A stretch of DNA of 64,000 nt from Paenibacillus mangrovi (GCF_022898935.1 NZ_JALIRP010000006.1:248001-312000), one strand, 5' to 3'. Shown: positions 35,139 to 45,779, counted from the first letter of the stretch. The notes: a model not told the origin generated them from the sequence alone. Program-made: numbers and translations.

Positions 35139-36074
35139 TCAGATCCAGTCCTTTTTCCGGAAAATAATCAGCATACTGATGATCAGCGTAATCATGATGC
35201 CAATGACGCCGAAGTAGCCATATTTCCAGTGGAGCTCAGGTATATTATCAAAGTTCATCCCGTAAATACCGGTAATCACGGTCAGTGGCATGAATATCGT
35301 CGTTATAGCGGTAAAAACGCGCATGATTTCGTTGGCACGGTTGGCGATACTGGATTGATAAGCTTCTCGAAGGTTGCCCATCAGATCGCGGAACGTGTCA
35401 AAGGTTTCGGAAATTTTAACGGTATTTTCATATATGTCGCTGAAGTATTTTTGCAGCTGATCGTCGATCAGCCGGAGATCTCTTTTGTTCAGCGTATTGA
35501 TCAGTTCCTTTTGCGGTCCGAGCACCTTTTTCAACCACAAAATCTCACTACGCAGACCGATGATTTCATTTAGATGGGATTTCTTAGTATGCACCAGAAT
35601 GTCTTCTTCGAGCTTTTCGATCTTGGCCTCAATCCGGTCGCCTACGGTAAAGTAGTTGTCTACAACCAGGTCGATTAGCAGATACAAAAAGCGGTCTGGG
35701 GTACTGACCTCTTGCTCCCATAATATCGGCTTCAAGGAGCGCAGCTCATTGATTCTTTGCTTGGTCACCGTAATGATAAAATGCCGGCCCAAAAAGACGT
35801 TTAGCGCACGGAGGAAAATTTCCTCGTCATCAAAACGGATGGAGTTTACAACGATAAAGTAGTGGCTTTCGTAAATTTCGAGCTTGGGACGTTGTTCTTC
35901 CTCACTAAGGCAGTCTTCCACCGCCAGATCGTGCAGGGAAAATAAAGGCTGCAAAAGCTCAAGGTCGTCAACATCCGCATCGATCCAATAGAATCCTGCA
36001 GTTGGGGCAGTCAGTGTGGTTTCAATGTCGTCGATCGGGGTGAAAATGCCGTCGCTCACCAACCGGATTTTCAT
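35139..36074 (-). CDS. corA: CorA-family divalent cation transporter
   Basis: 311 residues. A large cytoplasmic N-terminal part is followed by two C-terminal helices. The signature YGMNF lies between them (ITGIYGMNFDNIPELHWKYGYFGV), and the basic end RKKDW follows. CorA forms pentamers that import Mg2+ (some members carry Co or Zn). ATG 36074 follows a GAAGGAG site. A ~250-nt leader with competing inverted repeats precedes it (see its entry), pointing to RNA-level control. Confidence 0.94.
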   Translation of the reverse strand: MKIRLVSDGIFTPIDDIETTLTAPTAGFYWIDADVDDLELLQPLFSLHDLAVEDCLSEEEQRPKLEIYESHYFIVVNSIRFDDEEIFLRALNVFLGRHFIITVTKQRINELRSLKPILWEQEVSTPDRFLYLLIDLVVDNYFTVGDRIEAKIEKLEEDILVHTKKSHLNEIIGLRSEILWLKKVLGPQKELINTLNKRDLRLIDDQLQKYFSDIYENTVKISETFDTFRDLMGNLREAYQSSIANRANEIMRVFTAITTIFMPLTVITGIYGMNFDNIPELHWKYGYFGVIGIMITLIISMLIIFRKKDWI

Positions 36075-36327
36075 ATGATTTCACTCCTTCATCCCTTCAT
36101 GCCAAGCATGGTCAGGGAAATGCTTTATTAAGAGCACAGGAAAGAGATCAGCTTCACCGGTCAAAATCAGGGGTTAAAAGGGAGAATTAGAAGACAAAAG
36201 TAACGAAAACTTCCCTGTGCCGGCAAGCTGATTTCAGTTCTATGCAGTTGTGTTCATTTGCACGCAGCTTCGGGCTCGGGTCGCCTTCCATCTTTCATGT
36301 CACCTCTGTCATATTAGGTCTAAACAC
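36075..36327 (-). promoter_or_regulatory. Structured 5' leader of corA, candidate riboswitch
   Basis: Between the corA promoter and start lie about 250 nt with no gene. On the RNA strand, segment A (GAAGCTG, complement of 36265-36271) can pair with part of B (ATCAGCTT...CCGG, complement of 36220-36232). B can also pair over 12 bp with B' (CCGG..AAGCTGAT, complement of 36147-36160). A further pair C/C' (GCACAGGGAAG at 36210-36220 with CTTTCCTGTGC at 36134-36144) spans the same stretch. B/B' and C/C' interleave, so they are mutually exclusive or form a pseudoknot. A hairpin (36092-36118) sits just before the ribosome-binding site. It does not show the conserved M-box sequences I know. Confidence 0.55.
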
Positions 36328-36333
36328 TTGTCT

Positions 36334-36362
36334 AGTATAACGCCGGGTTATGCACCTTTCAA
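36334..36362 (-). promoter_or_regulatory. corA promoter
   Basis: On the minus strand TTGAAA (36357-36362) and TATACT (36334-36339) are separated by 17 bases. Confidence 0.75.
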
Positions 36363-36458
36363 GAAAAAAATGGCGCCTTTCGATACCCTCTTATAGCGTA
36401 TGACAGAGGCTGGAAATACGTGGGGAAATTTTTTTTTTTTTGTCTGCCCTTAAGCTTA

Positions 36459-36488
36459 TTGACGAAGGATAGGTTAATGCTTTAAAGT
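36459..36488 (+). promoter_or_regulatory. Candidate promoter of the met operon leader
   Basis: TTGACG and TAAAGT with an 18-base spacer, 50 bases before the S-box. A run of 13 T's lies just upstream (36429-36441). The -10 is weak. Confidence 0.5.
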
Positions 36489-36537
36489 AATGAGCAAGAT
36501 ATTATTTGTTTAACCTAAAAACGGAATATAGCGAAAT

Positions 36538-36713
36538 CTTATCAAGAGCAGGTGGAGGGACTAGCCCGATGAAACCCGGCAACCGGCGTATGTTACGCAC
36601 GGTGCTAATTCTTGCAGGAGCAAGCTGCGATATGCGGCCGTTTCCTGACAGATGAGAGAGGCGTGTGAAATAACAGGATGACCTTTCTCTATGCAATGAG
36701 GGGGTCATTTTTT
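36538..36713 (+). ncRNA. SAM-I (S-box) riboswitch
   Basis: Conserved elements are present in order: CTTATCAAGAG, GGTGGAGGGA, CTAGCCCGATGAAACCCGGCAACC, the GGTGCTAATTC segment, and CAGATGAGAGAGG. The expression platform ends in an ATGACC/GGTCAT terminator (36679-36713) with a T-run. S-adenosylmethionine should stabilise termination and shut off metA-metI-metC. Confidence 0.97.
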
Positions 36714-36796
36714 GTTATATGCACCTTACTCCCCGAATGATTTTCGCACTTTAAGAAAAACGTCATTGACGATATCTAAAAAAGGAGTGTTGAATC

Positions 36797-37732
36797 ATGC
36801 CGATTAAAATTCCAGATACCTTGCCGGCCAATGAAATCCTGAGCGGAGAAAATATATTCGTAATGGATGACAGCAGAGCGTATCATCAGGACATCCGTCC
36901 GCTCCGCATCGCGATTCTGAATATCATGCCGACGAAGGAAACCACCGAAACCCAACTGCTGCGCCTCCTTGGCAACTCGCCGCTGCAGGTCGATATCACA
37001 CTGCTTCACCCGAGTTCGCATACATCCAAGAATACTTCGCAAGAGCATCTTGAGGCGTTTTACAAAACGTTTGATGAGGTGCGCCACAACCGTTTTGACG
37101 GCATGATTATTACCGGAGCTCCCGTGGAACAGATGGATTTTGAAGAAGTCAACTATTGGGATGAGCTGCAAGAAATTATGGATTGGTCCAAAACCAATGT
37201 AACGTCGACGCTTCATATCTGTTGGGCCTCGCAGGCAGGGCTGTACCATCATTTCGGCGTTCCAAAATGGGATATGACGAAAAAATGCTTCGGTGTCTTC
37301 CCGCATACGCTGAACCGGAAAAACGTCAAGCTGCTGCGTGGTTTCGATGAAGTGTACTATGTACCTCATTCCCGTCATACGGAGGTCCGCCGTGAAGATA
37401 TCGAGCCTATAGATGAGCTTGAAATTCTGTCCGAGTCTGAGGAAGCCGGCATTTACCTGGTGGCTACCAAAGACGGCAGACAAATTTTCGTGACAGGCCA
37501 TTCCGAGTATGATCCGTACTCTCTAAAGTGGGAATATGAACGAGATATCGCCAAGGGTATGGAGATGGAGATTCCAAAGCATTATTATCCCAATGATGAT
37601 CCTAACCGGATACCTCCGGCTGTATGGCGTGCTCACGCAAACTTATTATTCTCTAATTGGCTGAATTACTATGTATATCAGGAAACACCTTATGACATCG
37701 GTGAGGTCGTCGAAGTGTGGCCGCAGATTTAA
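36797..37732 (+). CDS. metAA: Homoserine O-acetyltransferase (MetA family)
   Basis: 311 residues. Catalytic Cys142 lies in HICWASQ, and the oxyanion/His-Glu region is PHSRHTEV and GHSEYD. Residue 111 is Glu (GAPVE), which in MetA proteins is associated with acetyl-CoA use; E. coli has Gly there and uses succinyl-CoA. The product O-acetylhomoserine is used by the next enzyme. AAAGGAGTG precedes the ATG. First gene of the SAM-riboswitch operon. Confidence 0.96.
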   Translation: MPIKIPDTLPANEILSGENIFVMDDSRAYHQDIRPLRIAILNIMPTKETTETQLLRLLGNSPLQVDITLLHPSSHTSKNTSQEHLEAFYKTFDEVRHNRFDGMIITGAPVEQMDFEEVNYWDELQEIMDWSKTNVTSTLHICWASQAGLYHHFGVPKWDMTKKCFGVFPHTLNRKNVKLLRGFDEVYYVPHSRHTEVRREDIEPIDELEILSESEEAGIYLVATKDGRQIFVTGHSEYDPYSLKWEYERDIAKGMEMEIPKHYYPNDDPNRIPPAVWRAHANLLFSNWLNYYVYQETPYDIGEVVEVWPQI

Positions 37733-37779
37733 TGATTTAATCGAGCATTCGTCTAAAGGAGAAAATGGGGGAGACCTTT

Positions 37780-38967
37780 ATGGAGAAGAAACCACTCAAC
37801 ATTGAAAGCAGACTGGCACAGATTGGCTCACTCGAAGATCCCGTGACAGGCGCAGTGAATTTTCCGATTTATCAGGCGACAGCGTTCCGTCATCCGAAGC
37901 TCGGCCAAAGCACTGGCTTTGATTATGCGCGGACGAAAAGCCCAACCCGCAAGGTTCTGGAGGAAGCAGCCACTCAGCTGGAGTCGGGGGATGCTGGATT
38001 TGCGTGCAGCTCCGGTATGGCGGCGCTTCAAACGATTTTTTCACTATTCGCCCAGGGTGATCATCTGATCGTATCACTGGATCTGTACGGCGGTACATAC
38101 CGTCTGCTTGAAAGAATTCTTTCGAAATTCGGCGTTAGTGCAACGTACATAGATACCAACAACCTGGACGAGCTGGAAAAATCGAGACGTCCGGAAACGA
38201 AAGCCGTCTTTATAGAAACGCCAACCAATCCGCTGATGATGATTACGGATATTGAGAAGGTGGCCGCGTGGGCGAAACGCCATCAGCTGCTCACCATTGT
38301 GGACAATACGCTGCTGACGCCATTCTTCCAGCGTCCGATCGAGCTTGGCGCCGACATCGTCATTCACAGTGCGACAAAGTATCTGGGCGGACATAACGAC
38401 GTGCTGGCAGGCCTGATTGTGACGAAAGGCAAGGAGCTGTCCGAGGAGATGGCCTTCCTGCATAATTCCATTGGCGCTGTGCTTGGAGCAAGCGATTCTT
38501 ACCAGCTGATGAGGGGAATGAAGACCCTCGCACTGCGGATGGAGCGCCATGAGAGCAACGCTATCGCCGTCGCCGAATTTCTGAAGACGCATTCTGCCAT
38601 CGCTGAAGTGTTCCATCCGGCCTTCCCGGACCATCCGGGACATGACATTCAAAATAAGCAGTCCAGCGGGAATACGGGGATCTTCTCCTTTAAGGTCAAG
38701 GATGCCCGTTATGTAGAGCCGATCCTCCGTCACATCCAGCTCATTGCTTTCGCCGAAAGTCTTGGAGGCGTGGAATCCCTGATGACGTATCCAGCAGTTC
38801 AGACGCATGCGGATATTCCGGAAGAAATCCGTCAGGCGGTGGGCGTTGACGACAGATTGCTCCGTTTCTCGGTTGGCATCGAGCACATCGATGATCTGAT
38901 TGCCGATCTCGGAGGAGCACTGGATGCAGCCATAGCGGAAATAGAAGGGGGAAGACATCATGGGTAA
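37780..38967 (+). CDS. metI: Cystathionine gamma-synthase / O-acetylhomoserine (thiol)-lyase MetI
   Basis: About 395 residues, Cys/Met-metabolism PLP family. FDYARTKSPTR, SSGMAALQT, DLYGGTYRL and the PLP lysine in HSATKYLGGHNDVLAG are visible. It condenses O-acetylhomoserine with cysteine. The pattern STGFDYxRTKxPTR is that of B. subtilis MetI. ATG 37780 has GGGGGAGA 6 bases upstream; ATG 37765 is an alternative start. Its last eight bases overlap metC. Confidence 0.93.
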   Translation: MEKKPLNIESRLAQIGSLEDPVTGAVNFPIYQATAFRHPKLGQSTGFDYARTKSPTRKVLEEAATQLESGDAGFACSSGMAALQTIFSLFAQGDHLIVSLDLYGGTYRLLERILSKFGVSATYIDTNNLDELEKSRRPETKAVFIETPTNPLMMITDIEKVAAWAKRHQLLTIVDNTLLTPFFQRPIELGADIVIHSATKYLGGHNDVLAGLIVTKGKELSEEMAFLHNSIGAVLGASDSYQLMRGMKTLALRMERHESNAIAVAEFLKTHSAIAEVFHPAFPDHPGHDIQNKQSSGNTGIFSFKVKDARYVEPILRHIQLIAFAESLGGVESLMTYPAVQTHADIPEEIRQAVGVDDRLLRFSVGIEHIDDLIADLGGALDAAIAEIEGGRHHG

Positions 38968-40135
38968 CAACAAAGAACTAAACGACCGGGAAGAAAAATT
39001 GAAGTTCGCTACGAAGCTGCTGCATTTCGGGTCAGAAATTGACAGCACCACAGGGGCGTCAAGCGTTCCGATCTATCAAGCTTCAACCTTTCATCATGAG
39101 GATGTATTCAATCCTCCGGTTCACGATTACAGCCGTTCGGGCAATCCGACGCGCCAGGCGCTGGAAGATTACATTGCGCTGCTCGAAGGCGGAGTCCGCG
39201 GTTTCGCTTATTCCTCCGGCATGGCGGCCATCTCCAGCACCTTTATGATGTTGTCCGCAGGCGACCATATGATCGTGACGGAGGATGTATATGGCGGTAC
39301 ATACCGCTTGCTCACTAGCATATTAAACCGTCTTGGGATTGAAAGCACTTTTGTGGACATGACGGACCTTGAGCAGGTCAAAGCAGCGCTGAAGCCGAAT
39401 ACGAAGGCTGTGTATATGGAAACGCCGTCGAACCCTACGCTTAAAATTACCGATATCGCGGCAGTAACCTCCTGGGCGCAGGAAAATGAACTCCTGACGA
39501 TGCTGGATAATACGTTTATGACGCCATATTACCAGCGTCCGATTGAGCTTGGCGTAGACATTGTACTGCACAGCGCCACCAAGTTTTTGGGCGGACACAG
39601 TGATGTGTTGGCAGGATTAGCTGTAGCCCGCACGCCATCTATTGGCAAACAGCTTAAGCAGCTGCAAAACGGACTGGGAACGGTGCTCGGCGTTCAGGAT
39701 TCCTGGCTACTGATGCGGGGAATGAAAACCTTGCAGGCGCGGATGAACCACAGTGAACAAAGCGCAGCAGTACTGGCCGCATGGCTTCAAGGACGTTCGG
39801 ACATCGATCATGTATACTATCCTGGTCTGCTGGATCATCCGGGTAGAGAAATTCATGAAAAGCAATCCACAGGATACGGAGCGGTCGTGTCTTTTGACGT
39901 TGGTTCGGGAGAACGCGCCAAACAAGTTTTGAATAAGGTGAAAATCCCGCTCGTGGCCGTGAGCTTGGGGGCGGTGGAAAGCATCCTCTCCTACCCGGCC
40001 ATGATGTCGCATGCGGCCATGCCTGCCGAGGTTCGTCATGAGCGCGGCATCACCGATGGACTGCTGCGCTTCTCCGTGGGGCTTGAAGATATCGATGATC
40101 TGATTGCTGATTTGGATCAGGCTTTGCAAGGATAA
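38960..40135 (+). CDS. metC: Cystathionine beta-lyase MetC
   Basis: 391 residues, paralogue of the preceding gene. YSRSGNPTRQALEDYIA, SSGMAAISS, DVYGGTYRL, and PLP lysine in HSATKFLGGHSDVLAG. It cleaves cystathionine to homocysteine. Together metA-metI-metC give homoserine-to-homocysteine conversion. It overlaps metI and is followed by a strong terminator. Confidence 0.93.
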   Translation: MGNNKELNDREEKLKFATKLLHFGSEIDSTTGASSVPIYQASTFHHEDVFNPPVHDYSRSGNPTRQALEDYIALLEGGVRGFAYSSGMAAISSTFMMLSAGDHMIVTEDVYGGTYRLLTSILNRLGIESTFVDMTDLEQVKAALKPNTKAVYMETPSNPTLKITDIAAVTSWAQENELLTMLDNTFMTPYYQRPIELGVDIVLHSATKFLGGHSDVLAGLAVARTPSIGKQLKQLQNGLGTVLGVQDSWLLMRGMKTLQARMNHSEQSAAVLAAWLQGRSDIDHVYYPGLLDHPGREIHEKQSTGYGAVVSFDVGSGERAKQVLNKVKIPLVAVSLGAVESILSYPAMMSHAAMPAEVRHERGITDGLLRFSVGLEDIDDLIADLDQALQG

Positions 40136-40143
40136 ATGGAAAA

Positions 40144-40178
40144 AAAGAAAGCTCCGCTTTTGCGGAGCTTTCTTTTTG
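40144..40178 (+). terminator. Terminator of the met operon
   Basis: Perfect AAAGCTCCGC/GCGGAGCTTT stem with TTTT loop, then CTTTTTG. Confidence 0.93.
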
Positions 40179-40360
40179 TGTCTATTTTGTGAATTTCAGG
40201 ATACCAATCCTTGATGTGTATGTATTTTACGGAGAATAAAGTCTGTCTTCAAAGAAAGTGAAGTATTTCTCAAGGTGAAATTATGATAAGATGGTGTGTG
40301 GATGGTTCAAGGAATTAACAAAAAAGTTAAATCCCCTATATGATAAGGAGGCTGCCGGAG

Positions 40361-41494
40361 ATGAGCACCGTAAACCAGATCTTGGACAAAGCGCTGCGGG
40401 GAGAACGTCTGGATTTGGAAGACAGCGTGACCCTGTTTGAAAGTGATGAAATCGAAAAAATTGGCCATGCTGCCGATATTATGATGAAAAGAAAACATCC
40501 GGACCCGATCACTACATTTGTCATTGGACGGAATGTTAACTATACGAATGTATGCGATACGTATTGCACGTTTTGCGCATTTTACCGTAGACCGGGGCAT
40601 AACGAAGGTTACCTGCTTCCCGATGAAGTGATTTTCCAGAAAATCAAGGAAACCGAGGATGTGGGTGGTACCGAAATCCTGATGCAAGGCGGTACGAATC
40701 CGGATCTGCCGTTCAGCTACTATACTGACTTGCTCCGCGGCATTAAGCAGCGGTTCCCGAATATTACGATGCACTCCTTCTCTCCGGCGGAAATCCGCAA
40801 AATGCAGGAGGTATCGGGCCTTCCGCTCGAAGAGGTCGTACGTGAACTGCATGCTGCAGGACTGGATTCATTGCCTGGCGGCGGAGCTGAAATTCTGGAT
40901 GACCGTATCCGTAAAAAAATCAGCCGTCACAAAGGAACTTGGCGCGACTGGATGGATGTGATGCAGACAGCTCATAAAATCGGCATGAATACGACCGCAA
41001 CGATGGTTATCGGCTTTGGTGAGACGATGGAAGAGCGCGCTCTTCATATGCTGCGGATCCGTGATGCGCAGGACGAATGCGTAGCGAGCGGTTATGATTC
41101 CAAAGGCTTCCTTGCATTTATTCCATTTACATTCCAACCGGACAATACCAGCCTGAAGCGTGAACGTGAAACACCGGAGGCTTACCTGAAAACGGTAGCG
41201 ATCGGCCGCCTTGTACTCGATAATGTTCCGAATCTTCAGTCCTCTTGGGTAACGATGGGTCCTGAAGTCGGCAAATTGTCCCTCAGCTATGGCTGTAACG
41301 ACTTTGGTAGCACCATGATGGAGGAGAATGTGGTTTCTTCCGCCGGTGCGGTGCATAAAGTCAACATCGCTTCGATCCTGCAATTAATCCGTGAAGCTGG
41401 CAAAATTCCGGCACAGCGCAATACCCGCTACGACATCTTGAAGGTGTTTGAAGATGGTACGGGAATTGAACGCGATTTTGTTATGCAGAACTAA
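40361..41494 (+). CDS. mqnC: Cyclic dehypoxanthinyl futalosine synthase (MqnC-like radical SAM)
   Basis: 377 residues. Radical SAM cluster motif CDTYCTFC near residue 65, GGTEILMQGG (SAM-binding glycines), HSFSPAEI and LPGGGAEIL. These fit MqnC, which makes the spiro ring in the futalosine menaquinone pathway. No other mqn genes lie in the window, and many Firmicutes keep isolated relatives whose pathway is unclear. AAGGAGG precedes ATG 40361. Confidence 0.88.
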   Translation: MSTVNQILDKALRGERLDLEDSVTLFESDEIEKIGHAADIMMKRKHPDPITTFVIGRNVNYTNVCDTYCTFCAFYRRPGHNEGYLLPDEVIFQKIKETEDVGGTEILMQGGTNPDLPFSYYTDLLRGIKQRFPNITMHSFSPAEIRKMQEVSGLPLEEVVRELHAAGLDSLPGGGAEILDDRIRKKISRHKGTWRDWMDVMQTAHKIGMNTTATMVIGFGETMEERALHMLRIRDAQDECVASGYDSKGFLAFIPFTFQPDNTSLKRERETPEAYLKTVAIGRLVLDNVPNLQSSWVTMGPEVGKLSLSYGCNDFGSTMMEENVVSSAGAVHKVNIASILQLIREAGKIPAQRNTRYDILKVFEDGTGIERDFVMQN

Positions 41495-41624
41495 TTCATA
41501 TATTGATGATCACAATCCGATTATAACCTGAGAAATGTTAGCCTGTTTTCCATTGATCACTCCCGTATATCCCCTCTGCATAGACATATACTTTGTAAGA
41601 AGGATATTGAAAGGAGTGTACTCC

Positions 41625-42527
41625 ATGGAACTGTTCAGCATAGCAGCCCAAACCTCCACTCCGCAGGAAGCGGAGCACTATAACCGCATGGTTTCGGAAG
41701 CGAATCAGATTTTACATACAAAGTATAAATCTCTAGATATCAGCTGTACGGTCCATGAGGGGATGATTCTGTGGCGCTGCCGTGAGGATGACCCGCGTTT
41801 CTTTAAGGGAAATCAGCTGCAGCAAGTATATGAAATAGCCGCTAAGGCGTTGGCCGAATACATTTTACAGGAAAAAGAGCAGAAGCTGGTTGAGAATATA
41901 TTGGAGGAAGACTTTGACTTTCCGGAGCCGAAAGAGCATGAGCAAATTCTGAAGCATTGCCGGATGATTCTGGACAGAAATCCTGAGATCAGCGAATCCT
42001 GGAACCGTCGTTCTGACATGCTGGTGCAGGGCATTAAGCAGTGCTTGACCGAAAGGCCGCTGCTGCACGTAGACGGATTTTTGACTTTTCGTTCCAAGCC
42101 GTATATCAAAGAGCTGAAGGAAATTGTGGAGTATGCGGTGGATGAATTTCTGATGGACCGGCAGTATGAGGAATTTGTAGGGATGCTGAAATATTTTGTG
42201 TATTTTCAACAGCCGCAGGTTCCGCTGGTGCATGTGATTCATAAGGGAGGGCAGGATTTGCTGCTGCTGGATGAAGACTTGAATCCGCTTGAATACCGGT
42301 ATGATGAAGGTGTCGTGGTGGAGCGGTTGGATCAGCAGGACTTGCAGATGGAAGACGCAGTGGTTACGACACTGATTTCGGTTTCTCCGGCTAAGATCGT
42401 TATCCACACCAGGGAGCCTCATATGACGGTCATCCGTACACTCACGCAGATCTTTGAGCAAAGGGTCGAGATATGTAGGTATTGCCCCGATTGTCACGCC
42501 TATTTCCGGGAAACAGGGAAGATATAA
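41625..42527 (+). CDS. ytxC: YtxC-like sporulation protein
   Basis: About 300 residues, soluble, acidic, no catalytic motif recognised. LHTKYKSLDISCTV, ENILEEDFDFPEPKEHEQIL, LLHVDGFLTFRSKPYIKELKEIV and the C-terminal CRYCPDCHAYF (possible metal site) match the YtxC family. In B. subtilis ytxC also lies directly before thrS, which supports the name. AAAGGAG precedes ATG 41625. Exact function in sporulation is unknown. Confidence 0.88.
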   Translation: MELFSIAAQTSTPQEAEHYNRMVSEANQILHTKYKSLDISCTVHEGMILWRCREDDPRFFKGNQLQQVYEIAAKALAEYILQEKEQKLVENILEEDFDFPEPKEHEQILKHCRMILDRNPEISESWNRRSDMLVQGIKQCLTERPLLHVDGFLTFRSKPYIKELKEIVEYAVDEFLMDRQYEEFVGMLKYFVYFQQPQVPLVHVIHKGGQDLLLLDEDLNPLEYRYDEGVVVERLDQQDLQMEDAVVTTLISVSPAKIVIHTREPHMTVIRTLTQIFEQRVEICRYCPDCHAYFRETGKI

Positions 42528-42528
42528 C

Positions 42529-42557
42529 TTGACGGCGGATAAACAGGGACTTATAAT
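42529..42557 (+). promoter_or_regulatory. thrS promoter
   Basis: TTGACG and TATAAT separated by 17 bases, starting at the ytxC stop codon. Confidence 0.85.
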
Positions 42558-42563
42558 AACTCA

Positions 42564-42856
42564 TAATTCGATAAAAGCTTCGACAAAGATATGGACCCAA
42601 GAGACGGACGATGCAGAGAGAGGAAACATCGGCTGAAATTTCCTTACGTTAATCCGGCTTTGGTCTACCCCTTTGTAGCTGCGGTTATGAACGATTCCTC
42701 GAATTACGAGAAATCAAGTATGGGCCGCCGGGTCATTCCGTTATCATATGCTGATGAAGGATAACTGTTTTCGGGTAAGACCGAAACGTTATCAAATTTG
42801 GGTGGAACCACGGGTACAAACACTCGTCCCTTGTATAGGGATGAGTGTTTTTTTGT
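42564..42856 (+). ncRNA. T-box leader of thrS
   Basis: T-box GGGTGGAACCACGGG at 42800-42814, followed by a terminator whose arms are AAACACTCGTCCC/GGGATGAGTGTTT and a long T-run. The stem I region upstream holds a candidate ACC (Thr) specifier in GGTCTACCCC near 42665. Uncharged tRNA-Thr should prevent termination. Confidence 0.93.
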
Positions 42857-42911
42857 ATGCTTTTGCTTACAAAATTTGGTTTCGGTTTTGAACATTGAAG
42901 GAGGAATTGAC

Positions 42912-44852
42912 GTGTCAGTAAGTATCAAACTTCCGGACGGATCGGTCCGTGAATACGTAGAAGGAAGTACCATTGAGGATGTGGCTGCATCGATCAGCAG
43001 CGGTTTGAAGAAAAACGCGGCAGCCGGCAAAATGGACGGTATTGTGGTGGATTTGTCCACTTCGCTCAAAGACGGCGCCTTGATTGAAATCGTAACCCTG
43101 GATTCGCCAGAAGGTCTTGAAGTGATGCGCCACAGTACGGCCCACTTGATGGCTCAAGCGGTAAAACGTCTGTTTGGAGCCAAAGAAGTGAAGCTTGGTG
43201 TGGGACCGGTAATTGAAGGCGGTTTTTATTATGACATGGATCTTGAGCATCCGCTGAATCCGGAAGATCTGCAAAAGATCGAGAAGGAAATGGAACGCAT
43301 CGTAGGCGAAAACCTGCCGATCGTACGCAAAGAAGTGAGTCGTCAGGAAGCGCTGAACGTTTTCGGAGAGCTGGGCGACCCTTATAAGCTCGAACTGATC
43401 AATGCGCTGCCTGAAGACAGCATCATCACTATTTATGAGCAGGGCGAATTCTTTGACCTCTGCCGCGGACCGCATGTGCCATCCACAGGCAAGATTAAGG
43501 TATTCAAACTGATGAACGTTGCCGGCGCATACTGGCGCGGAGACAGCAAGAACAAAATGCTGCAGCGGATCTACGGCACTGCATTTGCGAAAAAGGCTCA
43601 GCTCGATGAGCATCTGCATATGCTCGAAGAAGCCAAGAAACGCGATCACCGCAAGCTCGGCAAAGAGCTCGAGATTTTCACCTTCTCCCAACTTGTGGGA
43701 CAAGGCCTGCCGATGTGGCTGCCTAAAGGTGCAAAGCTGCGCCGCACGCTGGAACGTTATATCGTGGACCTAGAGGAAAGCCTCGGCTACCAGCACGTAT
43801 ACACTCCGGTGCTAGGTAATGTAGAGCTGTACAAGACTTCCGGCCACTGGGAGCATTACCAAGAGGATATGTTCCCTAAAATGGAACTCGATAACGAGGA
43901 ACTCGTGCTTCGTCCGATGAACTGCCCGCATCACATGATGGTGTACAAGAGCTCCATGCACAGCTACCGCGATCTGCCGATCCGCATTGCCGAGCTTGGC
44001 ATGATGCACCGCTATGAAATGTCTGGCGCTTTGACCGGCCTGCACCGTGTCCGTGCGATGACCCTGAATGACTCCCATATCTTCTGCCGTCCGGACCAGA
44101 TCAAGGAAGAATTCCTGCGCGTCATCCAGCTGATCACGAAAGTGTATGAAGACTTCGGCATCCATGATTTCCGATTCCGTCTGTCTTACCGCGATCCGGA
44201 AGATACCGAGAAATACTTCCAGAACGACGAGATGTGGGAAATGTCCCAGCGTATGCTGCGTGAGGTTGTTGAGGAAACAGGCATTCCGTTCTTCGAAGCT
44301 GAAGGGGAAGCGGCTTTCTATGGTCCAAAGCTAGACGTGCAGATCCGTACGGCGCTTGGCAAGGAAGAAACGCTCTCAACCGTACAGCTGGACTTCCTGC
44401 TGCCTGAACGCTTTGAGCTGGAATATGTGGGTGATGACGGACAAAAACACCGTCCGGTAGTTATTCACCGCGGCATTCTGGGCACCATGGAACGCTTTAC
44501 GGCTTTCCTGCTTGAGAATTTTGCGGGATCGCTGCCAGTATGGCTGTCACCGGTACAGGTTAAAGTCATTCCGGTATCGACTGCATTCGAAAGCTATGCG
44601 AAGCAGGTGGCTGAGCATCTGCAGCTTAGCGGCGTAGCCGTGGATGCCGATCTGCGTAATGAAAAATTGGGCTATAAAATCCGTGAGGGACAGCTTGAAA
44701 AAATTCCTTATATGTTCATCGTCGGTGAAAACGAAATGAATGCAAATTCCGTTTCCATCCGCAAACGCGGTGAGGGAGATCTTGGCGCTATGCCGCTCTC
44801 TGAAGCAGTTTCCATGCTGAAAGAGCAGATCGTAAATCGCGTTATATTCTAA
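42912..44852 (+). CDS. thrS: Threonyl-tRNA synthetase
   Basis: About 646 residues from a GTG start after GAAGGAGGAATTGAC. N-terminal TGS domain (1-64), editing domain with HSTAHLMAQ (His-x3-His) and the [12 protein letters not shown] metal region, then class II core with RPMNCPHHM and [19 protein letters not shown], and a C-terminal anticodon domain. An upstream frame runs into the leader but is not coding. Controlled by the T-box. Confidence 0.97.
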   Translation: MSVSIKLPDGSVREYVEGSTIEDVAASISSGLKKNAAAGKMDGIVVDLSTSLKDGALIEIVTLDSPEGLEVMRHSTAHLMAQAVKRLFGAKEVKLGVGPVIEGGFYYDMDLEHPLNPEDLQKIEKEMERIVGENLPIVRKEVSRQEALNVFGELGDPYKLELINALPEDSIITIYEQGEFFDLCRGPHVPSTGKIKVFKLMNVAGAYWRGDSKNKMLQRIYGTAFAKKAQLDEHLHMLEEAKKRDHRKLGKELEIFTFSQLVGQGLPMWLPKGAKLRRTLERYIVDLEESLGYQHVYTPVLGNVELYKTSGHWEHYQEDMFPKMELDNEELVLRPMNCPHHMMVYKSSMHSYRDLPIRIAELGMMHRYEMSGALTGLHRVRAMTLNDSHIFCRPDQIKEEFLRVIQLITKVYEDFGIHDFRFRLSYRDPEDTEKYFQNDEMWEMSQRMLREVVEETGIPFFEAEGEAAFYGPKLDVQIRTALGKEETLSTVQLDFLLPERFELEYVGDDGQKHRPVVIHRGILGTMERFTAFLLENFAGSLPVWLSPVQVKVIPVSTAFESYAKQVAEHLQLSGVAVDADLRNEKLGYKIREGQLEKIPYMFIVGENEMNANSVSIRKRGEGDLGAMPLSEAVSMLKEQIVNRVIF

Positions 44853-44978
44853 ATTAAATATGGCTTAAAATTAGATTTTGAGCCATATTCAATCCTCTGC
44901 CATGAACCTGTGTTCAAGAAAACATGTATAAATGCCTCATCATCTGGACATCCTCGCTATTAAGGGGGAGGATTTCTA

Positions 44979-45779
44979 ATGATAAAGGTAAAAACATGGC
45001 AGAGGATTTTATTATGTATGCTTTTGTTAGGGCTGTTTGCGGATACAAACATGTATGCTTCTGCATTTTCAATGACGCCGAGCTATACTGATGAAAGCAC
45101 AAACACGAATCCACTGTTCACATCAACTAACGACTATGTTCTCAAACCGTTCAAATATGCGACGAACCCGGAAATGTTCAAAATCGTCGATATCAACAAA
45201 AAGAAAACCGAGCAGGTTACCGTAATCACTCCAAATGAGTTTATGCCTAAATTCACTTCGAAGGCATTGCCAGTACTGGTCAAACCGGAAACCAAAGTGT
45301 CTGAGCCGGTGAAAAAGCCCGGAGCGGTTGCCGTAACGGCACCAAAGCAGGAGCAGATTATCCATACGTTAAAGGTGATGGCTACTGGGTACACTGCCGG
45401 ATATGAATCAACCGGGAAACGGCCTTCGCATCCGCAGTATGGCATTACGTATTCCGGCGTTAAGGTACGCAGGGACAAAAACACGATCTCGACCATTGCA
45501 GCCGATCCGCGTGTATTTCCACTGGGAACCGTTTTGTATATTCCCGAATATGGTTATGCTGTTGTCGCTGATGTCGGTTCTGCCATCAAGGGCAAGAAGA
45601 TTGACCTTTATTTCGCCACGACTAAACAGGTTTACAAGGAGTGGGGAAAAAAAGAGGTTGAGGTTCAGGTCATCAAACGCGGTAACGGAAAGTGCAATGA
45701 GAAAATGGTGAGCGCGCTCGGGAAAGCCATTCAGACCTATAAGTCTGTACCAGCCTCATTACTCGAAGAGGTAATCTAA
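44979..45779 (+). CDS. Secreted 3D-domain protein (YuiC/MltA-like)
   Basis: 266 residues. N-terminal signal peptide ([21 protein letters not shown]). A C-terminal 3D domain follows (about 135-220) with the three aspartates of the family: [26 protein letters not shown] and [16 protein letters not shown]. Related proteins are stationary-phase cell-wall lytic transglycosylases or resuscitation-related factors. A weak hairpin at 44857-44889 lies between thrS and this gene. GGGGGAGG precedes the ATG. Confidence 0.88.
   Translation: MIKVKTWQRILLCMLLLGLFADTNMYASAFSMTPSYTDESTNTNPLFTSTNDYVLKPFKYATNPEMFKIVDINKKKTEQVTVITPNEFMPKFTSKALPVLVKPETKVSEPVKKPGAVAVTAPKQEQIIHTLKVMATGYTAGYESTGKRPSHPQYGITYSGVKVRRDKNTISTIAADPRVFPLGTVLYIPEYGYAVVADVGSAIKGKKIDLYFATTKQVYKEWGKKEVEVQVIKRGNGKCNEKMVSALGKAIQTYKSVPASLLEEVI

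Noticed and set aside
36075..36327. M-box (ykoK) magnesium riboswitch before corA
   Set aside because: The conserved M-box blocks I know are not visible; the leader is therefore reported as unclassified.
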